A stretch of DNA of 64,000 nucleotides from Vitellaria paradoxa (GCA_019916065.1 CM034243.1:28236147-28300146), one strand, 5' to 3'. Positions 20,530 through 32,572 are shown, counted from the stretch's first letter. Notes: a model not told the origin generated them from the letters alone. Numbers and translations: made by a program.

Positions 20530-20947
20530 GAGTAAATTCCTCTAACCTCTCCCGAGGTTTCTGAAATAATACTGCCCTTTCTTTTTTTATTAGGTAAATT
20601 TCACTAACTTCCCCTGATCTATTTTTTTTCGTAAAAGTTCCGTTTGGAGTAAGAAAAATCAAAGAAATTGAGATAAAATGTAGCTTGGGGTTGATTTTGG
20701 TATCTTTTTTTCTGAAAAGTAGCAAACTGTGAGAACGATTTTTCAAATCCGTTCTCACGGATTCAAAAAAATTCACAAAAAATAGCGATAATGATACTCG
20801 TTTGAAAGCTTTCAATACAAAGAATATGATTGTACAAAAAAATTACACATTCAGAAACCTCAGAGGAGATTAGTGAAATTTACTTGATAAAGGAAGGGAA
20901 GTCAGTGTCATTTCAGAAACCTCAGGAGAGGTTAGTGAAATTTACTC
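20530..20947. mobile_element. foldback (MULE-like) element with 9-bp TSD
   Basis: Two inverted arms of about 100 bp, 20530-20632 and 20855-20947, share GAGTAAATT..CTAACCTCTCC.GAGGTTTCTGAAAT. They are flanked by a perfect 9-bp direct repeat AAAGTTAAA at 20521-20529 and 20948-20956. Long terminal inverted repeats with a 9-bp duplication fit a non-autonomous Mutator-like element. The centre holds a piece of MITE family A, so one element has landed in another. No coding. Confidence 0.8.
20636..20854 (+). mobile_element. Tourist-type MITE, family A, partial nested copy
   Basis: TTCCGTTTGGAGTAAGAAAAA to TATGATTGTACAAAAAAATTAC matches the left 200 bp or so of the full copy at 26454. The right third and its terminal repeat are missing. 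It lies in the loop between the arms of the foldback element. Confidence 0.75.
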
Positions 20948-20956
20948 AAAGTTAAA

Positions 20957-21925
20957 ATATGTAAATTTTTATTAAAAAATATCAAATAATACCTAAAACT
21001 ATAAAAAAATATTTTTGGAATTCTCGTCTCGAGATGATCGAAATTTTTTTAAAACCACAGAGAGTGTCGTACGCCCCTCACGTGCTGGGCACGCGTGACA
21101 GACATGGCTTATGTAACACCCAAAAAAAAAAAAAAAAAAATCGTGCATCTTGTGCAGGTGATAAAGTCAAGTCTATATCTATAGGCGGTAGCTGCTGGCA
21201 TTGGTCAGTTGTTGGGTTGTGTGTTTGTGGGGCGGGATATAGGATAATGTGATGTTTCTGATGCAATTAGAGGGTTCCTAATTGGGAATTGAAAAAGCTA
21301 AGGAATGTCTGGTGGTGCAGATACACTTCTTTTGGTTTTTTTTGTTTTTTTACGTATTCTCCGTACATATATATACATAATAAATATATAGGAGTGTTTG
21401 ATAGATCAAAAGTGAAGGAAAATGTACAATAAAAATAAAAAAATTTGACATAAAAGTGATAAGTAAAAAATTTTGATTAAAAAAAGTATAAAATTTAATT
21501 AAAATTGATAAATTTTAATGAAATTTAATGTAACCAAACATGCTCATAATAGCAAGAAGAGCAAAACCGAGCGAGCCTGGTGTTCTTATACACCCACAGC
21601 CGAAATACACACACACACACACACACAGACAATTCTCAAGCACTTACATTTAAATCACAAACCGCGGATGCTAACAGGGAAAAAAAAATTCTAACAGACG
21701 TAGAAACGCAATCACACGAGAAAGAGAGATTTTTTTTATTTTTTTGGCACAAAACTTTAAATCAATATATTTGATCTAATTTCGAGAGGGACAAAATCCT
21801 TTATATGTCTTCAAAAAAAAATATTACTTTTCCAGATTAAATCATTCAATTTTTAAATTTAAATTTGAAAATTAAGAATATAAATAAGTTGATGATTTTG
21901 AGTCCCTAATTTATATACAGTGGGG
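20957..21925. other. copia 5' internal region, unrecognised
   Basis: This lies between the nested elements and the copia primer site, where gag would be expected, but no domain can be read on the minus strand. Features seen are a poly-A run at 21122-21139 and a short CA microsatellite at 21608-21627. Confidence 0.4.
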
Positions 21926-21935
21926 TCTGATACCA
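21926..21935 (-). other. copia primer-binding site (initiator Met type)
   Basis: On the minus strand TGGTATCAGA matches the start of the common plant site complementary to initiator Met tRNA. It sits about 10 bp inside the right LTR. Its strand and place agree with a minus-oriented element whose 5' LTR is on the right. Confidence 0.6.
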
Positions 21936-21945
21936 CATATAAAAT

Positions 21946-22669
21946 TTAAGATAGATCTGTATATAAATTTAGGAACATCAAAATCATAAATTCAATGATG
22001 CGAAAGCGTACCTTTTTGTTCCATGATTATTGGATGTGTTATAATAAAAGAAAGAAGAAAAGAATTATGTATTAATATTGATGATTGTGTGTATGTGAGA
22101 ATGTAAAGTTACAAGGTCCCTTATATAAGAGGACAATAATCCTAATCCTGATAGGAGAAAGTAATCCTAATTATGATAGGATATACAAAATAAGAAATAC
22201 GATAGTAATCCTAATTATGATAGGATATACAAAATTAGGAATGCATAAATTAAGGAATACTAATTATATATATTACTAAATCTAACAGGATGCATGCAGA
22301 AAATATCTTTAAGTTCAAGATGAACTTTAGCGGCTATAGATCTTACTCTCTATGCCCTAGATATGTAAGATAGATTTTTTATGGGGTGTATTTTGTCTGT
22401 CTAGGGTAGAGAGGGGATCTAATCATATATTTATATAATAAACTCTAACTTCACTGGGCTCTCCCATAAAAGGCCTACAGTGGGTTCCTTAGGCCCACAC
22501 TAACGGTCTAACCTCATTATTCCTATGAGGTGCACATAAGCTCAACAATATAGATCACAATAAAATAGACCTTATCATGTACGTTCCCATTTTTAACTTG
22601 GATCCAACTTGTTTTTAATAAAAAATAAAAATTAATTAATGTATGCTCAATATACAAAAAATTTTGACA
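21946..22669 (-). repeat. copia 5' LTR, interrupted by a solo LTR
   Basis: Homologous to the LTR at 3299-3768; after removal of 22037-22292 it is about 468 bp. On the minus strand it begins TGTCAAAATT at 22669. The exact inner edge is uncertain by several bases. Confidence 0.7.
22032..22292. mobile_element. 251-bp solo LTR with 5-bp TSD
   Basis: 22037-22287 begins TGTTATAA and ends TCTAACA, with perfect TGTTA/TAACA inverted tips. It is flanked by GGATG at 22032-22036 and 22288-22292. The uninterrupted copia LTR at 3299 has a single GGATG at this place, which shows the empty site. It contains TTATATAAGAGG, a likely TATA region, and a tandem pair of a 44-bp unit with GTAATCCTAATTATGATAGG. TG..CA ends, 5-bp duplication and no interior indicate an LTR left by recombination. 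A MITE is less likely. Confidence 0.85.
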
Positions 22670-22683
22670 TTTGTACCAAAAAG

Positions 22684-22820
22684 TTTGAAAAAGTTAAACT
22701 GACATTTGTACCAAAAAATTTCACAAAACTCCAAAAATTTTTAAGATTCTCTATTAGAATTTTGTTACGTGTCATTTTATATAATTTTTAATAATTTTAT
22801 ATCGAATTAAATACGAACAT
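22684..22820 (+). repeat. right flanking repeat of the copia block
   Basis: Matches 3160-3298 in the same orientation, from GAAAAAGTT(A/G)AA to ATACGAACATCC (ATATGAGCATCC on the left). After it the sequence continues into TACTATCACTTC, which has no counterpart on the left because the LTR begins there. Confidence 0.75.
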
Positions 22821-24559
22821 CCTACTATCACTTCAAAATAATTTTTTACACTTCAAACTCTTAAAGGTTTCACTTTGGTTAACTATTATTTTTTTTTTCT
22901 TTTTCACACTCCAAACGGCTTCTAAATTTCATTATATTCATGTATTTTATTTAAAAATTTGTGATTCATTTTTTATTTTAACAATTAGTTAGAGATTTTT
23001 TTAATTAGTTACAGTATCTCTCTTGTATGAGTATTTTTACCGTTGAAAGTTGACCGGATAATAGGAGTATAGGAGCAAAATATTAACTGAGAAAATAAAT
23101 TATAAGTAATTAAAAGTTTAAATTCTTAATTAAAAGAAACAGAAATTCTAAAGTAAAATTTGGGATAAAGCATAGGAAAATAGTAAAATTTTTTCTATTA
23201 TAAATTTACTCTAAGAAATATTAATCATGCTTGACTAAAATTATGTTATAAATTAAATGAATGGTTATTGTTTTTCTGTGTCCTATACTAAAAGTGAAGG
23301 TTACAAATATCTTTTAAATTTTAAAAATTCACTTTTATGCCATTTGTATTCTAAAATAAAGTAAAATGTTAAAAAATATCAAAGTTAGTAATTTTAATTC
23401 TTAATAACTTTAAAAAAATACATTTACACATATATATTTCGTATTTTCTACGCTTACACCCCGATTCTATTTGATGTTATATGGATATTTTTGTCTTCTC
23501 ATTTGATAATTTAACTATATTTACAGCTTCATTTTAATTTTAATTACAAGAGATATAAAAGTAAGTATTTTTAAACTCTAAAATTGTTTGATTTAGGTTC
23601 CAAAAGTAGTTTTTTTTTTTTTTTGGTAAATTATTTTTGTCTTATATGTATTTTTTTTTTACTAGAAATTAATTTTGTATTTGCAAGTTGTAGTTTTTAG
23701 GATGTTAGTCGCACTTGCAAAAAAAAAAAAAAAAAAAAAATGGCTAAAAATTGAAAATTTTGTCTATTTTTAAAAAGCCAACCAAAATGCTGGTTTTTCA
23801 ATTTTTTAAAACAGGGGTAAATTTTTTATATTTTTTATATATTTTCCTAAAATAAGATTAACACACCTAAAAATTATAATTTCTAAAATTTTGATGAACA
23901 AAAAATCATATAAGATAAAAATAAATTACAAAAAATCAAAAATTACTTTTGGTACCCAAACGGAACGTTAGAAGTGTTTACTGTTAACACAAAGATATAA
24001 AGACCATTAATCTTATAGCAAAACATTTTCTCCAACTTATTCAATAGAACATTAACCACGAAATCGAATCACGCCAACAAACAAACCTAAAATCCACTCC
24101 TTGCAGAATAAGGAGGTTTTTACATCAGCATCGTATTTAGAATTTCTATCATATTTAGGATTTTTATACACCTCTGATCTATTTTTCATATGTGCCCATT
24201 CCCCACACTTCTCAAACTCTCCGAAACTTTTGCAAGTTTAAACTTATTTGTTGGTCACACGCAAAAAAAAAAAAAGAAAAAAAAAATCACAAGACAAATA
24301 TTGAGGGTCAATTGGTAACGTAGTTCATTATTAGTGAGGGTCAATTTGTGATAATTGAAAGCCACAAAGGTGAACAATTTTTTATTTTTTTTGGGGATAA
24401 ATTTTGCTTGTCCTTGTCCGATTTGTGATTTGTGAGTGCTCAGTTGTGATAAGTCAATGCCAATTTACGGTAAGGGCTAATTAGTAGTAATTAGTTGTCA
24501 AAAATACAATCAATATCATAATAATAAATACACTAACACACACAATAAAATTTAGACAC
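22821..24559. other. AT-rich intergenic DNA with a MITE relative
   Basis: No gene is recognised. A segment at about 23280-23580 matches in reverse the MITE at 38039-38411: CTACGCTTACACCCCGATTCTATTTG and ATATTTTTGTCTTCTCATTT have close counterparts there. Poly-A runs lie at 23719-23740 and 24260-24287. Confidence 0.5.
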
Positions 24560-25135
24560 ATAATAATGAACTTGTACTCTTAATACACATTGAGGCACCC
24601 CTAAAGATCCGTAAAATATTGAAACACACACCATCAAGACCAAACCAACCGCTAAACAATAATTTGACATATCTTATAACACACTTGGAACATTTGGTCA
24701 CACCTCAAGATCACTCACTTAAAAGAGTTAAAAAAAACATGTTAAGATATCACAAGACCGATGTACATATTAAGATACAACAGGACTAATGTGTGGTACC
24801 AATACACCTCCAATAATATTTAGACATACTTAAAACTAGTTTTACATACGTGGGATTGATGTGAGGCCCCCAATACTCCAACGCAGCCTCGAGACGAAAT
24901 CACCTTTAGAAACAAACTTTGACACACCTAATGACACTTCTGGAACGTTTGGCAATAAAGCAACACCTCAAGAACACTTGAAAGGGTTTAAAAATACATC
25001 AAAATATCTTAGGACCAATGTGAGGCACCCAACGCACAATCAAAAACACTTTGGGACTCCTAAAAGTAATTTGACACATCTAATGACGCTCCCAAAACAC
25101 TTGGTCACACCTCAAAACACACTTGATCGAGATAA
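24560..25135 (+). repeat. diverged tandem repeat rich in CACACCTCAA
   Basis: A segment TTTGACACATCTAATGAC...GGAACATTTGG...CACACCTCAAGA occurs at about 24663, 24918 and 25069. The last two are 151 bp apart, and GATGTGAGGCACCCAA-like pieces fall between them. The 92-residue open frame here follows the repeat periodicity and matches no known protein. Confidence 0.6.
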
Positions 25136-25239
25136 ATAAATGCATTAGTTAAAGAGGATAAAATGGAGTTCAAGTCCCTTATTATTAATTTTTCCTAGCA
25201 AATCCAAAAACCAAATAAAGATAAGTTTCTATCCTAATT

Positions 25240-25410
25240 GTTATTATTAGTTTGAATGTCAAATAAATAATATTGTGGTATCAAATGTTGGATCAAGTTA
25301 ATGTGTTGGTTCATAATGTGGATAAAAGTGAAAGGTTAAATAACACTATGCCATCAAATGTTGGATCAAGTTAATGCTTGTGTGGCTCACAACGTGGATA
25401 AAAGTGAAAA
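25240..25410 (+). repeat. tandem duplication of about 80 bp
   Basis: ATCAAATGTTGGATCAAGTTAATG...GTGGATAAAAGTGAAA occurs twice, starting near 25279 and 25349. Copies are close to identical apart from a short insertion in the second. Confidence 0.75.
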
Positions 25411-26450
25411 GGAGTTAATTTATATAAATCACTATTAAAAATTATTTTTTTCGTACAATAATTGAGATCATTTTTATATTTTTAACTTCCTGCTTAATTC
25501 TTGTTTTACAAGATTCATTATCATCTATCTCACAAATCAATTTGAACATTTTAAATTTTACCATGTTTCAAGGATGGAGATCATATACAAATCACAATTA
25601 ACTTAAATTCTGCCAAATTATGATTTCTAATAAGTTGAATTTTTCAAATTAAAACACTATAATTTGTGTTTTCTTTCATGGTGCTTATCAAAAATTAATT
25701 AAAGAGAGACTAAAATACATGTAATAACTGGTAGGGGCTAAAGTTAAAAAAAAAAATCACATAGATTATTATAATTTTTTCGATTTGAACTTTTTGTCCA
25801 AAGTTTCAACTATATAAAAAATTTAATACTAATTTTGTTCAGAGTGTGTAAGCACAGATTATTGTTAATCAATTAACAAATAAGGAACATCCAAAAGGTA
25901 TAAGCTATTTCCTTCGATCTATAAGTTCTCATCATCAAGAATTCATTGTTATAATGTTATTGATTAAGAAACAAGTAGTACAGGGAAATCTTTAAGAAGT
26001 ACGCAGAGTAAATGTTATTAGCAATTAAGCAGGGTTCATGTAAAATTAAGAAATTTACAGTTGCTTTCTTGATGTGAAAAAAGAAAAAATAGGATCGGAA
26101 AAAATAATTTTTCTGCACCTACGTGATTTAATTGCACTTTTTATAAAATGTCACAACTAATAAACATTCCCTAATAAAGTGTTGATAAATATTTTAATTT
26201 TTTTTTTTTGGGGTAGTCTAGTGACGTTTTTGAGAATGTCACAACTGTTGGATAAATAATGATATTTACTAATACAGTGCCGTTAAAACAATATTGCCAT
26301 TCATTCGAAAAATGACACAATTATTGAATGAATGATGATATTTTTTTAATAAAGTGTCATTAAATAATTACAATTTACTTATAGTTTAATAATACATTTT
26401 AAAAAATTTAATCAAAACAGATAATCATGTCATGTTTTGCAAAACATTAT
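25411..26450. other. AT-rich intergenic DNA, nothing recognised
   Basis: No coding or element structure could be supported. Weak repeated motifs (GTGTCATTAAATAA, GTGCCGTTAAAACAA) near 26275-26355 hint at an old degraded repeat. Confidence 0.4.
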
Positions 26451-26818
26451 TAAGGTCCCGTTTGGAGTAAGAAAAAATAAGATAAATTGAGATAAAATGT
26501 GGTTGGGGTTGATTTTTGCGTCTTCTTTTTATAAAAAGTTTGAAACCTTGGGAACGGTTTTTCAAATCCGTTCCCACGGATTTAAAAAAATTCACAAAAA
26601 ATAGCGACAATGATACTCATTTGAAAACTTTCGACACGAAAAATATGATTGTATAAAAAATTTACATATTCGGTTAACCTATTTCCAGATTTTTTATTTT
26701 TTTAACGAAATATTGAAATTTTTTGAAATTCGTAATGGCGGAAAAATTAAAGGTATAAGAGTTATTGGAAATTTATAAAGATTTATAGAGGTTGTTCATT
26801 TAGCCAAACAGGGCCTAA
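26451..26818 (+). mobile_element. Tourist-type MITE, family A, full copy
   Basis: 26454-26815 (362 bp) has inverted tips GGTCCCGTTTGG and, on the opposite strand, GGCCCTGTTTGG. It is flanked by TAA at 26451-26453 and 26816-26818. These tips and a 3-bp TAA duplication are typical of Tourist/PIF-Harbinger MITEs. Two further copies in this window (2233-2575, 20636-20854) show it is a dispersed family. No coding; moved by a transposase encoded elsewhere. Confidence 0.9.
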
Positions 26819-27390
26819 ATTAATGTCGCTAAATCTCATTTTTATGGTAGTGCCGGTGACCCATTGCACACCCAGCAGTGATGGATTTATTTGAGGATTA
26901 TGAAGGCTTTTGATCCTACAATTACTTGAATTATTATAAACATCTTATATTTTGTAGTTAAAAAAATTAAAATAAAAAAGCATTTAATTCTCCTTTGCTA
27001 AAATTAATCGTACTTGCTCTATTATTAGTAAATTTTATATTTTTGCCCCCTATCCAACACTCTTGATTTCATTCCTACAACCCAGCTCCCCCTAAACCAC
27101 CCCAGCCATCTCTCTAAAATGCCCAAAACAGATCCCAACCAAGCCCCAGTGCAGGCCCGACAAAACTTAGTGCAGTATCTTTTTCTAGGCTAAAGCCCTC
27201 AAAAACTACATACATGTTGAAGTATAAATTTTTTTACGAACTTTTTATTTGAAAAATTTTCATTAATTGGATATATAATTATTTTTTATAATTAAATTTA
27301 CATTTATTAAAACAGAGAATAAGAGTATTCCACTCAATTACAAAATCAAATGGCGACTGCAAAACTAAGACAATCAAATCCTAGACCCAA

Positions 27391-27439
<49 letters not shown>

Positions 27440-29062
27440 TTGTGCACATCCTAATTCTTTCCCATTGAGATCCGTTTATATGAAGTATATTATATGGAAA
27501 TTCGTTTCAGTTTATACAACAAAAATTTAGCAATTCTTGTGTCCCCAAGTTAACTAAAATAAATAAAAAAAGGTAAGGCTACAGACAAGATAAACTGAAC
27601 TAAGTATTTTGGGTATTCAAACATGTTTGTTAAGATTTTTGGTGAACTTAAAACTCAAGTTAAACTTTTATTGAATTTGAAATGTTGTGTTTAAATTTAT
27701 ATGTTAAGGTTTTGGTGAGCTCAAACTCATGCAGAACTTTTATTGAGCTTGGATCATCAGTTTATTAGAAGCATGAGCTTAGGTCAATCAAGCGAGCTTG
27801 CTCGCGAACTTTTAATTTGCCAACTTATGCAAGGGCGGAGATAATGATGGTTGAGTGGAGTCAACTACATCCACTTATTTTGTTAAAAAATTAATTATAT
27901 ATATATATTTTTCAGTATTGTCCTCATTATTTTTTTTTAACTCTACTATCCCAATTTATCTTTAAAATATTAGAAGTCAAATCATTTTTAGACAAAATTC
28001 TCCACTTTCTCCCATCATCTCTCCCTTCCTTGTTAGCAAAAACCTTCTTTATTCTTCTCAATGACTTCTTATACTATTCTACCGTAGGCCACACTTTTTG
28101 TTTAGTTACATTAAATGAATTATCATTAAACTAAAGTACCCTCACATTCTGAGCACATTGTTGACTAATACAAGTATATATATGAGCTATTGAGTTTTAA
28201 TGAGATATTACTATATTTTAATAAGATTATTGTTGTATATATATTAATATATATATATATATATCCAAAGATAAATTTTTTAACAATTTATTTACTTTTC
28301 AAAATTAAAGCCTATTATGTCTTTTTAGTTTGCCCTCACCCATAATATTTTCCATCTCCACCACCGTGCTTATGTGCTTTTTATCGAGCCCGTTTGCAGG
28401 ATTTTTGCTGAGTTTACCTATTAATAAAGAAGGTTAACAAACAAACTAGTTTTTTAAATTAACAAACAAGGTAGTTTTTTAAATTAATAAACAAGTTTAA
28501 AATTAATTTATTTAATTTTTAATATTTTTTGAATAATAAATAAAAGTTTTCATGAACTTGTTCATGGATGTATAAAATGAGACTGTTTATATATTATAAA
28601 TAAATTTTATTCAAAAATATTTAATTGAGATTATTTTCGAGCAATAGACAAAATTGTTTACAAACATTTAGGATTGCTTGGTAATATTTATTTATTTTTA
28701 TTTATGTTTAACTGTTTTTTTCTTAATTTTTTGTTTTTAGTTGTCATTTTTTGTGTCAAAATAAAAACGTAAAACATGTTTGATAATGAAATTTTATTTG
28801 TAATAATTAATTTATATTTTAATAAAATATTTACTTTTATTAAATAATTTTATAAAGTTAATTTAACTAATTAACTAATAAATTAATTATTAAATTAAAT
28901 AATTTTAATAATAAGTTATTATTTTAAAAGTAATTTTAATTTTAATAAAATAAATTATTTTAATATGTAATTATTATTTCTTAAAAATAATTTTAATCAA
29001 ATAAAGTAAATTATTTTAATAATAAATTATTTTTAATTATAATTAATTTAATTTTATAGATA
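26819..29062. other. AT-rich intergenic DNA
   Basis: No gene recognised. A pure TA microsatellite runs from about 27401 to 27435, with others near 27896-27909 and 28247-28264. The stretch around 27610-27840, with repeated GAGCTTGG and GCTCGCGAAC pieces, looks like an old retroelement fragment but cannot be placed in a family. Confidence 0.5.
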
Positions 29063-29709
29063 TTTCACTAAAAGAAAAAATATTTTTGGCAGCCACTTTC
29101 CCCGACTAAATACAAATTTGATCATTAATTAGTGACTTTCTCTTACCAAATTTGGTTTGGCCGCTAATAGTAAATTTTTTCCCAACAAATAAAAGTTGGT
29201 TGCAAATGGTGACTTTTCCAAACAAAATGTTAAAAAGTGATAAAATCTAGAAATTAAAATAATAAAAATTTTATAATTTTTTTGACTAATTGATTGGTAA
29301 ATGTGTCACTTTTAATTATCAATTAGTTGGTAAAAGTGATAAAAATTTATTCATATATATTGATAAATAATAGTTTGGCCTACTAGTCAATCACACCTAC
29401 TTCCAAAAAAGTGTCGCAACCAATTAATTGGTCACTAAAACCTTCTACAACCAACCAGCGACCAAATCATGTTTGGTCGGTAATACTATCAATTAGTTGG
29501 CAAAAGTCATAAAAATTTATTCGTATATATTGATAAATAATGGTTTGGCCTACTAGTCAACCACACCTACTTTCAAAAAAGTGTCGCAATCAATTAATTG
29601 GTCACTAAAACCTTCTATAACCAACCGGCGACCAAATCGTGTTTGGTTGGTAATACTTTTAACAACCAAAAAGTGGTCGTATGTTAAAAGTGTGATTGTT
29701 GTAGTATTT
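29063..29709. mobile_element. non-autonomous CACTA element
   Basis: 29066-29706 starts CACTAAAAGAAAAAATA and ends ...CAATTGTAGT-like (GATTGTTGTAGTA), the mirror of a CACTAC tip with one changed terminal base. TTT lies on both sides (29063-29065 and 29707-29709), as a 3-bp target duplication. Sub-terminal CCACTTT-type and GACCA motifs recur in both orientations. The middle holds a 170-bp tandem duplication, 29319-29488 and 29489-29658, about 93-95% alike by eye. No transposase is encoded. Confidence 0.75.
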
Positions 29710-29929
29710 TAATATGTAATTATTATTTATTAAAAATATTTTTAGTTTAATAAAATAAATTATTTTAATAATAATTTATAATTAAATTAATTTTAATAAA
29801 ATAAATATTTTTATTTGTAATTATTATATATTAAAAATAATTATACTTGCTCGTTTGCAGCCCTATAAAAAAAGGCAACAACTTTCTAAGGTTTTCACCT
29901 TTTAGAAATCCAACAGGCTAACCAAGCGC

Positions 29930-29965
<36 letters not shown>

Positions 29966-31540
29966 TTTTGCACTTTTAGACCCGTTTGGTAAGATTTACG
30001 TTTATTTTTTTCTTTTTGTTTATTTTTATAAATTTTTAGAAAATGACAACAAAAACGTATTTGTTAAATTTGTTTTTATTTTTGTATTTCCAAAAAATTG
30101 AAAATTTAAATAGAAAAACATAAAAAAAAAGATATTTTCACTCTATTTTTTCTGTTATAAATATTTTGTCAATTTTAACACTTTATTCATTTTTGCTACA
30201 TCATATTAATATAAATTATTTTATTCAGATACTTTATTAAACTAAAATTATTTTTAATAAATAATATAACTAAATTAAATTAATTTAATTATTTAAATTA
30301 ATATGCAATATATTTTACTAATTTTTAATAAATAATATAACTAACTAATTAATTTTTTGTTAAATTATATTAATTAATTTAATTAGTTAATTTAATTTAT
30401 ATGAAGTATATTTGATATTAATTTAATTGGCGCGATTCTTGAAAAGTGTAAAAATAAATTGAGAAAGTTGGTAAAAATTAATAAAATTTGGAAAATGTTA
30501 AAAAAATAAGAGATTTTTTTTTGTGTAGAAAGAATTGGAAAAGATTAAAAAAATTCGAGAAAGTTAGAGATTTTAACCAAATTTAGTTTTCTAAATGCGC
30601 ACGTAATACTTGAGAATGATTTTCAGTATTTAATATGTAGGTGAGGTGAAAAAATTACAAATAATAAAAAATGTAAATCAACGGACCTTAAAGTACTTAG
30701 CTTTTTTTTTTATTAAAATTACATCAAATTTGTAAAAAAAATTCGGAAATTTGGTGGGTAAAGTGAAAATATTCCCTGAGCTTTGAGATTTTTTTTTTTT
30801 TTTTGAAGCTGAGCTTTGAGAAATTAATTTACTGTTAGTGAAAAGAGATGCCACGAATTTTATAACAGAAGAAATATCGTAATAATTATACATTCGAGAC
30901 ATAATTTATTTCTAAATTAATGAAATTAACGTCTATAAAAGGCGTTGCAGCCTTAAAAAGGTTAAGAATTAGTGAATTTTTTACATTGATGATGCTTTAA
31001 TTTTAGGCTTCTTCCGTTATTTTATTTTATTAGTTCTTTTGGAGAAAATAAAAAAAATAAATAAAACATTTGTTTTGGGAAAACATTCCATTTTAAGAAA
31101 TAATTTCAGATAAATATGAATTTTTTTCAAAATTGTTTTTTATATAAAAGCTAAAAACATTAGTATTTCGAAATCCCCCATGGATCTTTGTTTCTAAAAA
31201 TCCAATTAAAGAATAAAAAAGAAGAAAAAATAAGTTTTTAAAATTTAAATTCAAAACTAAAAATCCATAAAAATAATAAATTGAATATCAATTAAAGTAT
31301 ATAATATTTAAAACAAAAATTTTTTAAAAATAATTTATTTTCTTTTACAACCCTTTTGTGATTTTAATTTTGTGTACCTAAATCTCACAAGTTTTATAAA
31401 TATATAATTAGATTCCCTAAAATTTTTATTATATTTAGTCAACTATTTTCTATTATATTTTTTTTATTTAAAAAGTAATGGTTAACAAATTCAATACTAT
31501 AAAATTATAATTATACATTTAGTATTAATAAATAAATATT
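29710..31540. other. AT-rich intergenic DNA
   Basis: No gene recognised. A run of 31 A residues lies at 29932-29962. The rest is A/T-rich, with fragments such as CCCGTTTGGTAAGATTTA near 29982 that recall MITE tips but lack a partner. Confidence 0.45.
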
Positions 31541-31546
31541 TATGAT

Positions 31547-32070
31547 GTGGGGGATATTCCACACTATTAAAAGTAGCGTATTGAAAGAGGACTCTCACTT
31601 AGCATTTTCTTGATCAAGGGCACTAATGTGTCTAAATAAAGACATTTCCGATCGAGAGTTGGTTCACTCAACTAGTCCTTGGTCAGATAACCAGATCGAG
31701 ATATCCAATGAAATAGGTTACGTCACGTGCTACACGTACAACCATCTTCTAATACATTTTGAGAAAGTTACTTACAAGAATATTGTTATATCCAACTATC
31801 CGCTAATGGTTTAGCTAACCAATTGAGGAATCAATCTTGGGATCTACAATATAGATGGCATATTTAGATTAGAAGGAAAGACATGATTATATGCACCTTA
31901 TACGCACATATTTTACTTAAGAATTCGTATATATACATTCACTTCACAAGTACATAGGTACGACACTTTATTTATATTGAAAACTTTGCTTGAGCATTTT
32001 TCTTGAAACTTCATAGTTAACTTAAGTATTGGAGGGTTTTAGGTAGGCATCATACCGATGTACTTAGCTA
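31547..32070 (+). mobile_element. possible solo LTR or LTR fragment
   Basis: The segment starts TGTGGGGGATATTCCACA, has a TATATATACATTCACTTC region near 31929, and then CTTAAGTATTGGAGGGTTTTAGGTAGGCA near 32020. The last resembles the R/U5 part of plant gypsy LTRs, as does CTTAACCATCGGATGG in the Tat LTR here. No target duplication or clear end was found, so this is a weak call. Confidence 0.3.
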
Positions 32071-32572
32071 TTTCTAGACTTAAATTGGACCTTTCGGAAG
32101 AAATGAATTTACTAATTTATCAATTTATAATATGATATGGTATATTTTTTATTGTGAAAACTATATTATAATTAATTTATTAAATTTTTTGTGAACCTTT
32201 TTTATATTATTAATTACTCTTTAAATTATTGTACTTCACGTTAATATTTTTTAAATTTGTACTTTATATATATATAAATTAATGATTATATATATAACAT
32301 TTTTGTATTAGTAACTATTTTTAAAATTATATAAATATCATATAAATTACAATGAATTTATTTTTTTCTTCCACTTTCTCTCCATTGGTATCAAATAATA
32401 ACCAATGAACCATATTCTTGATTTCGTTATGTATTTTTTTTTATTAATACAAAGGCATAAAAGTAATTTTAAAATATTGAATTGGTCAATCGTTATTTTC
32501 TGGATTGCAAATCTAGTAGAGGATATTTAAGTGAATGTAACAAAAACCTCATGGCTCTAAATGTACATTTAC

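Larger units (their letters stand above)
3299..22669 (-). mobile_element. old Ty1/copia element interrupted by later insertions
   Basis: Two related LTRs bound this block, at 3299-3768 and about 21946-22669. Polypurine and primer sites sit at the inner edges expected for a minus-strand element. Internal minus-strand fragments give copia RNase H (about 4600-5010) followed by RT (about 5150-5540), in the order expected when read from the 3' LTR inward. The Tat gypsy element at 8255-20466 accounts for most of the length. Without it, the internal part is close to 6 kb, including smaller insertions. Gag, protease and integrase were not recognised. The LTRs differ at roughly one base in eight in the stretch compared, so this is much older than the gypsy element. 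That the two LTRs belong to one element is inference. Confidence 0.6.

Noticed and set aside
24861..25139. 92-residue open frame as a gene
   Set aside because: The frame follows a diverged tandem repeat of about 150 bp and has no recognisable domain.
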